From Dyella jiangningensis (GTDB lineage Bacteria; Pseudomonadota; Gammaproteobacteria; Xanthomonadales; Rhodanobacteraceae): a stretch of DNA of 64,000 nucleotides. Below, piece by piece: positions 57,743-64,000 of the stretch (its first letter is position 1; each line of letters opens with the position of its first letter). The position numbers and the translations under genes were made by a program. The DNA lies in assembly GCA_000632805.1 (NCBI GenBank), contig CP007444.1, forward strand, positions 4,948,772-5,012,771, read 5' to 3'. The notes beneath the pieces are model-generated. The model did no database searches. It was given only the letters and a program-made list of their open reading frames with translations, and was not told the origin of the DNA.

Positions 57743-58840
57743 ATGAAGATCACCGACATCCAGTTCGGCATGCTGCGGGTGCCCTTGAAGACGCCGTTCA
57801 AGACGGCGCTGCGCACCGTGGGTACGGTCGAAGACATCGTGGTGATGGTGCACACCGACACCGGCCATGTGGGTTATGGCGAAGCGCCAGCCACGGCCGT
57901 GATCACGGGCGATACGCACGGCTCCATCGTCGACGCGATCCGCCACTACATCGCGCCGCGCCTGATCGGCCAGGACATCGCCGACCTCAATCGGCTGACG
58001 CAGCTGATCCAGAGTTCGATGGAGAAGAACACCAGCGCGAAGGCCGCGGTGGAAATCGCCATCTACGACCTGTGGGGCCAGCTCTACAACGCGCCGCTGT
58101 ACAAGTTGCTCGGCGGCGGCGATCCGGTGATCACCACCGACATCACCATCAGCGTGGACTACATCGACAAGATGGTCGCCGATTCGATCAGCGCGGTGGA
58201 GCGCGGCTTCGAATCGCTGAAGATCAAGGTCGGCAAGGACATCGGCGTCGACATCGAGCGCGTCAAGGCCATTTACGCCGCGGTGGAGAACCGGGCGCTG
58301 CTGCGCCTGGATGCCAACCAGGGCTGGACCGCCAAACAGGCCGTGTATGCACTGCAGACGCTGGAAGATGCCGGCGTTCGGCTGGAGCTGGTGGAGCAGC
58401 CGGTGAAGGCGCGCGACCTCGAAGGCATGCGCTACGTCACCGAGCGCGTGCACACGCCGATCATGGCCGACGAGAGCGTGTTCGGCCCGATGGAAGTCAT
58501 CGATCTGATCCAGATGCGGGCGGCCGACATCATCAACATCAAGCTGATGAAGACCGGGGGCATCTCCAACGCGATCCGCATCGCTGACATCGCCGCCATG
58601 TACGGCGTGGAGTGCATGATCGGCTGCATGCTGGAAACCAGCATCAGCGTGGCGGCGGCGGTGCACGTCGCGGTGGCCAAGTCGGCGGTGATCACCAAGG
58701 TGGATCTGGACGGCCCTTCGTTGTGCCAGTACAACCCCGTCGACGGGGGCGTGATCTTCAATGAGTCCGAGATCTCGGTCACCGAGGCGCCCGGGTTGGG
58801 TATCCGGGAAATCCGTGGCCTGGAAGAGCTGGGCGACTGA
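57743..58840 (+). CDS. L-Ala-D/L-Glu epimerase (dipeptide epimerase)
   Basis: Enolase-superfamily enzyme of 365 aa that turns L-Ala-D-Glu from murein into L-Ala-L-Glu. Catalytic lysines K160 and K162 in LKIKVG, metal ligands in LDANQGW, ELVEQPV and MADESVFG, the second base lysine in IKLMKTGG, and the DLDGP motif near the end are all present. Homologous to YkfB/YcjG. The palindromic element at 57471-57737 separates it from the endopeptidase gene; 'gaggac' in the right arm may be its ribosome site. Confidence 0.93.
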   Translation: MKITDIQFGMLRVPLKTPFKTALRTVGTVEDIVVMVHTDTGHVGYGEAPATAVITGDTHGSIVDAIRHYIAPRLIGQDIADLNRLTQLIQSSMEKNTSAKAAVEIAIYDLWGQLYNAPLYKLLGGGDPVITTDITISVDYIDKMVADSISAVERGFESLKIKVGKDIGVDIERVKAIYAAVENRALLRLDANQGWTAKQAVYALQTLEDAGVRLELVEQPVKARDLEGMRYVTERVHTPIMADESVFGPMEVIDLIQMRAADIINIKLMKTGGISNAIRIADIAAMYGVECMIGCMLETSISVAAAVHVAVAKSAVITKVDLDGPSLCQYNPVDGGVIFNESEISVTEAPGLGIREIRGLEELGD

Positions 58841-58841
58841 C

Positions 58842-59699
58842 ATGTCATCGCTGGTGAAAATCCGCTCCGAACGCGACCAGATGTCGGCGGTCGAGCGGCG
58901 CATCGCCGATTTCATCCTGGAAAACGCCCAGCTGTTGCGCGACTACTCCTCGCAGCAGTTGGCGAATGCGCTGGGCATCAGCCAGTCCAGCGTGGTGAAG
59001 TTCACGCAGAAGCTGGGGTTCAAGGGTTATCCGGACCTGAAATACTCGGTCGGCGAGGCGATCGCTCGCGCGGACAATGGCGATGCGGGTGAGGTCGCCG
59101 CCGACCTGCGTGGCGGCGAGACCGAGCTGCGCGCCACGGAACTCTGGCGCCGCAAGTCCGAGGCGGAAGAGGAAACCCGCCTGATCAATACGCCGCAGAC
59201 GCTGCAGGCCGTGGCCGATGCGATCGCGGCGGCCGGATGCAAAGGCAAGGTCTTCATGATCGGCCTGGGCGACGATGACATCTATGCGCGCAGTTTCGCG
59301 TTGCGCCTGTCGCTGCTCGGCATTCCGAGCGTGCACAACTTCGATGCGCCGCGCATGGCCGCGAGCGTGTCGGCCGCAGGCGCAGGCGACGTACTGCTGG
59401 TGTTCTCCGAGCATGGCAGCCACCAGGCGTTGTGCAAGATCGGCCGCTTCTTCCGCGAGCGTCGCGGCCTGCTGATCACGGTGACGCGCCACACGTCCAA
59501 TCCACTGCGTGCGTTGGCCGATCTCGCCCTGCTGGTGTCGGCTCATGACGACCGCCCGTACATCCAGCCCGTGCTGTACCAGTCGGCGCTGCAGCACCTG
59601 CTCGACCGCGTGTTCGTGCAGCTGTGCGAAGGCGACGAGCAACGCCATGTGCAACTGCTGGCCAATCTGGAACGCGTCCAGCAAGCGCTGGAACCTTAG
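58842..59699 (+). CDS. MurR/RpiR-family transcriptional regulator
   Basis: 285-aa repressor type. N-terminal HTH_6 domain (SAVERRIADFILENAQLL ... ISQSSVVKFTQKLGFKGYPDLK) and C-terminal SIS sugar-phosphate-binding domain (about 115-260). In E. coli MurR senses MurNAc-6-phosphate, so a wall-derived effector is a reasonable idea here. It starts 1 bp after the epimerase stop, in the same operon, and probably controls it. Confidence 0.9.
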   Translation: MSSLVKIRSERDQMSAVERRIADFILENAQLLRDYSSQQLANALGISQSSVVKFTQKLGFKGYPDLKYSVGEAIARADNGDAGEVAADLRGGETELRATELWRRKSEAEEETRLINTPQTLQAVADAIAAAGCKGKVFMIGLGDDDIYARSFALRLSLLGIPSVHNFDAPRMAASVSAAGAGDVLLVFSEHGSHQALCKIGRFFRERRGLLITVTRHTSNPLRALADLALLVSAHDDRPYIQPVLYQSALQHLLDRVFVQLCEGDEQRHVQLLANLERVQQALEP

Positions 59700-59725
59700 C
59701 CACTTCGCATCGATACCGGAATCCC

Positions 59726-60517
59726 ATGAAGCCTGTGCATCGCCGTTCCCTTATCCACGCCCTGTTCGCGCTGGGCGTGGGCGCTGCGGCCTATGTCGCC
59801 GGGCAGGCGTCTGCCGCGCAGGCCGATGCCAACTGGCACCAGTCGAAGCAGATGGTGTTGGTGGTGACGCCCGACTGGAATGCCGACCACGGCGTGCTGC
59901 GCACCTATGAACGCGACGGCAGCGCATGGAAGGCCGTAGGCGAGACGCAGGATGTCACCGTCGGCCGCTCGGGTGCGGCGTGGGGGCTTGGCCTCAACGC
60001 ACCGCAAACCGAAGGGCCGCAAAAGCACGAGGGCGACGGGCGTGCCACCGCCGGCGTGTTCCGCATCGGTCCGATCTTCGGTTATGCCGAGCACGCGGAT
60101 ACACACATGCCTTATCAGGCGATGCAGGTAAGCGACTGGTGTGTCGATGTCGATGGCTCGCCGTACTACAACCAGATCGTCGATGCGAAGAAGGTCGGCG
60201 AGAAGGCCGTCGCCGGCTCCAGCGAGCCGATGCGTCGCGATCTTCACCTGGATGGCGACCAGCGCTACAAGCTCGGTTTCGTGATCGAGCAGAACGCGCA
60301 AGGCAAGGCGGGCAACGGCAGCTGCATCTTCGCGCACCTGTGGAAATCGCCCACCGACGCTACTGCGGGCTGCACGGCGATGCCGGAATCGGCGATGCGC
60401 GGATTGCTGGCCTGGCTCAAGCCGGAAGACCAGCCCGTATTCGTGCTGTTGCCGCAGGATGCCTACCGTCGCCTCGCTGCGACCTGGCACTTGCCCGCGC
60501 CGGGTAAGCAGCCTTGA
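59726..60517 (+). CDS. L,D-transpeptidase-fold (YkuD-like) exported protein
   Basis: 263 aa with a signal peptide (LIHALFALGVGAAAYVAGQ). The signature His...(S/T)xGC is seen as CIFAHLWKSPTDATAGCTAMPE, so the Cys nucleophile is likely functional. Related to the ErfK/YbiS fold, but with long insertions. These enzymes can link DAP residues, attach proteins or exchange D-amino acids. Encoded in a degradation operon between the regulator and a transporter, so amidase-like or D-amino-acid exchange activity is conceivable. Confidence 0.8.
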   Translation: MKPVHRRSLIHALFALGVGAAAYVAGQASAAQADANWHQSKQMVLVVTPDWNADHGVLRTYERDGSAWKAVGETQDVTVGRSGAAWGLGLNAPQTEGPQKHEGDGRATAGVFRIGPIFGYAEHADTHMPYQAMQVSDWCVDVDGSPYYNQIVDAKKVGEKAVAGSSEPMRRDLHLDGDQRYKLGFVIEQNAQGKAGNGSCIFAHLWKSPTDATAGCTAMPESAMRGLLAWLKPEDQPVFVLLPQDAYRRLAATWHLPAPGKQP

Positions 60518-61755
60518 GCGCCACGACGCGGGTGTTGATCGGCCTCGCACTCGGCGCCCTGGGTGGCTTGGCGCTGGCGGCATGGCAGCCCGACCATGCG
60601 GTGCAGGTGGCCGATGCGGTGCAACCGTTTGGACGTCTGTGGCTCAACGCGTTGCAGATGACGGTGGTGCCACTGGTGTTCGCACTGGTGGTGGTCGGCG
60701 TGAATACGGCCAGCGATGCGGCAGCGTCGGGGCGTATTGCACGACGCGCGATCGTGGCCTTCATCCTGATCCTGACCGGCGGCGCCTTGTTCGCGGCGGC
60801 CGCCGCTCCTCGCCTGTTCTCGCTGTTTTCCCACAACGCAGGATTGACCCGCGCGCTGGAAAGCGCGGTCGCCACCCATGCACCGGCGCCGGCCACGGGC
60901 GTGGGCTGGGCGGAATGGTTCAATGGCATCGTGCCTTCCAACGCGATCATGTCCGCAGCCCAAAGTGCGATGCTGCCGCTGGTGGTGTTCGCGTTGTTCT
61001 TTGGTTTTGGCCTCACGCGCATCGACGCGGAACGGCGCCAGCTGGTGATCCACTTCTTCCAGGCCATCGCCGACACCATGATCGTGATCGTGCGCTGGGT
61101 GCTGTGGGTGGCGCCGCTGGGCGTGTTTGCGCTCATCCTTTCCGTGTGCGCACGCGCCGGCCTGCACATGCTCAGCGCGCTGGGCATCTACGTGCTGGTG
61201 GAATGCCTGTTGTACGTGGCGGTGACGCTGCTGATGCTGCCGGTGGCGATGATCTGGGGCGGCGAAACGCTGCGCCGCTTCGTGCCGGCGATCATGCCCG
61301 CGCAGATCGTCGCGGCCAGCACGCAGTCGTCGCTCGCCTCGCTGCCCGCGATGCTGGAAAGCGCGGAGCGCCGGCTCGGCTATCCCGCGCAGGTCAATGC
61401 GCTGGTGCTGCCCATGGCGGTGAGCCTGTTTCGCCTGACGAGCCCCGTGCAGTACGTAGTGTCTGCCTGCTTCATCGCCTGGGCCTACGGCATCGACGTG
61501 AGCGCGGCCCAGCTCGGCGCCGCGGCCTTGCTGGCCGTGGTGATCAGCCTGGGCTCGGTGGGATTGCCCGGCGCCGTGAGCTTCATGGCGACCAACCTGC
61601 CGGTGGCGCAGGCCATGGGCGTGCCGGTCGGGCCGCTCGGCCTGATGCTTGCCGTCGATGCACTGCCTGATGCGTTGGCCACCCTGGGCAACGTCACGGC
61701 CGACCTTACCGCCACCAGCGTGGTGGCGCGCCAATCTGCTGCGGAAACTGCATGA
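60514..61755 (+). CDS. DAACS-family dicarboxylate/amino acid:cation symporter
   Basis: 413-aa inner-membrane carrier with eight to ten helices of the GltP/DctA fold. LWLNALQMTVVPLVFALVV, STQSSLASLPAMLE (the serine-rich re-entrant loop HP1 region) and a final NVTADLTATSVVARQS, with the conserved NVxxD ion site, are visible. The likely substrate is glutamate, aspartate or a D-amino acid. The start is a TTG overlapping the previous stop (TTGA), which is unusual; a GTG a few codons on is possible. Confidence 0.88.
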   Translation: MSATTRVLIGLALGALGGLALAAWQPDHAVQVADAVQPFGRLWLNALQMTVVPLVFALVVVGVNTASDAAASGRIARRAIVAFILILTGGALFAAAAAPRLFSLFSHNAGLTRALESAVATHAPAPATGVGWAEWFNGIVPSNAIMSAAQSAMLPLVVFALFFGFGLTRIDAERRQLVIHFFQAIADTMIVIVRWVLWVAPLGVFALILSVCARAGLHMLSALGIYVLVECLLYVAVTLLMLPVAMIWGGETLRRFVPAIMPAQIVAASTQSSLASLPAMLESAERRLGYPAQVNALVLPMAVSLFRLTSPVQYVVSACFIAWAYGIDVSAAQLGAAALLAVVISLGSVGLPGAVSFMATNLPVAQAMGVPVGPLGLMLAVDALPDALATLGNVTADLTATSVVARQSAAETA

Positions 61756-62888
61756 GCACGATCACGGAAGCTGATGTCATCGTCATCGGTGCCGGCATGG
61801 CCGGCGCTTCGGTCGCCTACTTCCTGGCGCCCCACGCACGTGTGGTGGTGCTCGAGCGCGAGCAGCATGCCGGCGTGCATTCCACCGGCCGCTCCGCCGC
61901 GTTGTTCTCCGAGACTTATGGCTCGGCACAGGTACGCGCGCTGTCGCGGGCCACGCGGCCATTCCTGGAGCGTCCGCCCGAAGGCTTCGCTCAGCATCCG
62001 ATCCTGTCGCCGCGTGGCACGGTGATCATCGGCAACAGCGAGCAGGCCGATGCTGTGCAGGCGATGTACGAGGAAATGGCGCCGCTCGGCGACGGCGTGC
62101 GCATGGTCGATGGCGCGTGGCTGCGGAGCAGGGTGCCCGTGCTGCGTCCGGAAGCGGCGGAGATCGGCCTGTTCGAACCGGGCTCGGCGGACATCGACGT
62201 CAACGAGCTGCACCAGGGCTTTCTGCGTGCGCTTCGTGCGCGGGGCGGCAAGCTGCGCGTCAACGTCGCCATCCGATCGATCGAACGGGGGCCGGGCCAT
62301 TGGTTCGTGGACGCCGGCGACGAATCGTTCCGCGCGCCGCTGCTGGTGAATGCCGCCGGCGCATGGGTGGATGAAGTCGCCGCCCTTGCCGGCGTCGCCC
62401 CGATCGGCATCCAGCCCCGGCGCCGCTCGGCCTTCCTCTTCCAGCCGCCGTCGGACGTGGATACCACGCACTGGCCGTTCGTGATGGACGTGGAAGAGAC
62501 CTTCTACTTCAAGCCCGATGCCGGCCTGCTGATGGGTTGTCCGGCGAATGCCGACCCGGTGTCGCCGCACGACGTGCAGCCGGAAGAACTCGACATCGCC
62601 ATGGGCATCCACCGCATCGAGGAGGCGACCACGATGACCATCCGCCGGCCCACGCGCACGTGGGCGGGATTGCGTTCGTTCGTCGCCGACGGCGATCTGG
62701 TGGGTGGCTTCGCGCCGGGCAGCAACGATTTCTTCTGGGTGGCGGCGCAGGGCGGCTACGGCATCCAGACGTCGGCCGCGATGGGCGAAGCCTGTGCGCA
62801 TCTCGTGCTGGGGCGTCCGCTGCCGGCACATCTCGAGGCGGCGGGTATCACCGCCCAGATGCTCGATCCCGCACGCCTATCGCGATAG
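61752..62888 (+). CDS. FAD-dependent amino acid oxidase/dehydrogenase (DAO family)
   Basis: 378-aa flavoprotein of the D-amino acid oxidase/glycine oxidase fold. Nucleotide-binding motif VIVIGAGMAGASVAYFL at residues 9-25, the conserved HSTGRSAALF loop, and the C-terminal FWVAAQGGYGIQTSAAMG. In the operon with a carrier and the L-Ala-D-Glu epimerase, a D-amino acid (for example D-Ala or D-Glu) is a fair candidate substrate, but sarcosine- or glycerol-phosphate-like substrates remain possible. Starts in an ATGA overlap with the carrier. Confidence 0.87.
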   Translation: MSTITEADVIVIGAGMAGASVAYFLAPHARVVVLEREQHAGVHSTGRSAALFSETYGSAQVRALSRATRPFLERPPEGFAQHPILSPRGTVIIGNSEQADAVQAMYEEMAPLGDGVRMVDGAWLRSRVPVLRPEAAEIGLFEPGSADIDVNELHQGFLRALRARGGKLRVNVAIRSIERGPGHWFVDAGDESFRAPLLVNAAGAWVDEVAALAGVAPIGIQPRRRSAFLFQPPSDVDTTHWPFVMDVEETFYFKPDAGLLMGCPANADPVSPHDVQPEELDIAMGIHRIEEATTMTIRRPTRTWAGLRSFVADGDLVGGFAPGSNDFFWVAAQGGYGIQTSAAMGEACAHLVLGRPLPAHLEAAGITAQMLDPARLSR

Positions 62889-62911
62889 CGCGTCGCCATC
62901 GCGAGGCCGCG

Positions 62912-63199
62912 CTACGGCACGGTGTGCCGGGCCTTGCCCTGGGAATGCGGCGCGGTGTCTTCGTCGCTCACCATCGACAGCGGCACGTTCGCCTTCGCAT
63001 GAGCGGCGACGCGTCGCGTCACGATATGGTCGTGGCGGCTTTCCAGTCGCTCAATGTAGCGGCGACGCAGCTCGAGCAGCCATTCGGCGTCGGAGCTGTC
63101 CAGGCCGGCCTCGCGCACGCGGAGCAGGTGTTCTTCTTCCAGCGCCATCAGGCGACGTGAATCACGCAGGCGCTGTTCCAGTTCGGCGATGACATGCAT
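62912..63199 (-). CDS. small coiled-coil-like protein of unknown function
   Basis: 95 aa, strongly charged and helical (ELEQRLRDSRRLMALEEEHLL ... ELRRRYIERLESRHDHI), without membrane segments. Preceded by ggaggggatccg, a good ribosome site. No family recognised. Convergent with the oxidase gene, from which it is separated by 23 bp. Confidence 0.65.
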   Translation of the reverse strand: MHVIAELEQRLRDSRRLMALEEEHLLRVREAGLDSSDAEWLLELRRRYIERLESRHDHIVTRRVAAHAKANVPLSMVSDEDTAPHSQGKARHTVP

Positions 63200-63273
63200 C
63201 GGATCCCCTCCCTGTTCTTGCGGAGGGTCAGTATGCGCGGGTTCGATTACCGAGTTGTGAAGGCGCGTCGCGT

Positions 63274-63861
63274 TTAGTGCAGCCGGGCGCCGAAAATCAC
63301 CAGCGCCGCCATCGCCGCATGCTTCTGGTCGGCTCCCCAGGGTGGCCCTGTCCAGCGGCCCATCGAGGCGATGTCTTCGGCCCAGGGGCAGGCCTCCGGT
63401 TCCAGCTCGTCGAGTGCGCGCTCGGGGATCAGTCCGAGCGGCAGGCCGCAGGCGGCCACGGCGGCGGCCAGGGCGTCGGGGAACAGCTTGCCCTCGGCCT
63501 GATGCATGCGGATATGCACCGCGAGAATCTGCGCAGTGGTCCAGGCTGGCATGGGCGGCGCGGTGAGTACGGTGCCGCCGGCAATGTCATGCCCCGCGTC
63601 GCGCAACTGCTGTACCCAGCGATCGACGCAGACCGCAGAAGTCTCCCGCGCGGCGGCAATGCCACGCTGAACCAGCGCGTCGGCCCGGCTCGGCGTCAAG
63701 CCCTCGGCGGCGTGGTAGGGCTGGCGGGCCCAGGCGGCGTCGCCGGTATCCACGAGGGCGAGGCGCTGGCGGTCGACCAGGTGCGGATGCTCGTCCTGAA
63801 GCCCCACCGCGACCGCGGCAGCCCAGCCGGAGTGCGCCTTGAACCCGATGGCGACCTTCAT
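63274..63861 (-). CDS. unknown protein, 195 aa
   Basis: Starts MKVAIGFKAHSGWAAAVAVG, with a ggggagcgagg ribosome site. The N-terminus and the HAAEGLTPSRADALVQRGIAAA block suggest a soluble alpha/beta protein with a histidine-containing loop; ends in KHAAMAALVIFGARLH. I recall similar unnamed proteins in xanthomonads, but no function. A longer frame to 63888 is less likely by SD position. Confidence 0.7.
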   Translation of the reverse strand: MKVAIGFKAHSGWAAAVAVGLQDEHPHLVDRQRLALVDTGDAAWARQPYHAAEGLTPSRADALVQRGIAAARETSAVCVDRWVQQLRDAGHDIAGGTVLTAPPMPAWTTAQILAVHIRMHQAEGKLFPDALAAAVAACGLPLGLIPERALDELEPEACPWAEDIASMGRWTGPPWGADQKHAAMAALVIFGARLH

Positions 63862-64000
63862 GGCCTCGCTCCCCATGCTGTGGCGCATGGTCAGGAATTC
63901 CGGGGCCGGTATAGCACGCCGGCATGTGAAGACACGTCGTGGTTGCTGCAGTGCGGCGCGGGTTTGAGCACAATGCAGGTTCCGGCGCCTCCGTTGGCCG
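63862..64000. other. right edge of window, promoter region
   Basis: 139 bp without a complete feature. An ATG at 63973 begins a plus-strand frame (MQVPAPPLA) that runs off the end and might be the next gene, but nothing supports it yet. Confidence 0.3.

Overview
The window is a high-GC chromosomal segment of a gammaproteobacterium, most likely of the order Lysobacterales (Xanthomonadales), family Rhodanobacteraceae (Dyella/Luteibacter/Rhodanobacter-like). That placement is my inference from the gene content and order, the yeast-like long PurC, the trpE start, an Oar-type TonB-dependent receptor and the palindromic repeats with the core gggagcgcaccctgtgcgcg. No database search was possible.

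Layout. 1-6.4 kb: the tail of a Fis-type regulator, an argD-like aminotransferase, a voltage-gated-type K+ channel, a thiE-hemL-HAD operon (minus), rubredoxin and a small unknown gene. 6.7-12.4 kb: a complete rRNA operon (two candidate promoters, boxA-like leader, 16S, tRNA-Ile(GAT), tRNA-Ala(TGC), 23S, 5S, terminator). 12.4-13.3 kb: a gene-poor stretch with a degraded palindromic repeat. 13.3-16.5 kb: a YqhA-type membrane protein, glycerol kinase and a PfkB-family (adenosine-like) kinase. 16.7-30.2 kb: the cell-elongation and wall cluster mreB-mreC-mreD-mrdA-rodA-mltB-rlpA-dacC, then ybeD-lipB-lipA (lipoate synthesis) and the tail-specific protease prc. 30.2-36 kb: a Y-family polymerase, two small membrane proteins, purC, a cytochrome c, djlA and rpe. 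36.2-40.2 kb: two tiny genes and a response regulator/histidine kinase pair of the 'proteobacterial dedicated sortase system' type, with an apparently frameshifted secreted protein between them. 40.3-44.2 kb: an unknown membrane protein, trpE, a secreted UbiC-fold-like protein and a small unknown gene.

44.2-62.9 kb is the most interesting region. It holds two divergent gene sets. The minus set is transglutaminase-like protein and TonB-dependent receptor, followed by lysA, membrane dipeptidase, serine hydrolase, VanX-type D-Ala-D-Ala dipeptidase and a second serine hydrolase. The plus set is a DUF819 transporter-like protein, NlpC/P60 endopeptidase, L-Ala-D/L-Glu epimerase, RpiR/MurR-type regulator, L,D-transpeptidase-fold protein, DAACS-type symporter and a DAO-type FAD oxidase. 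Read together they look like an uptake-and-degradation system for peptidoglycan stem peptides and D-amino acids. A highly structured 267-bp palindromic element lies between the NlpC/P60 and epimerase genes.

The right end carries two small unknown genes on the minus strand. No CRISPR array, prophage, transposase or integrase was seen.
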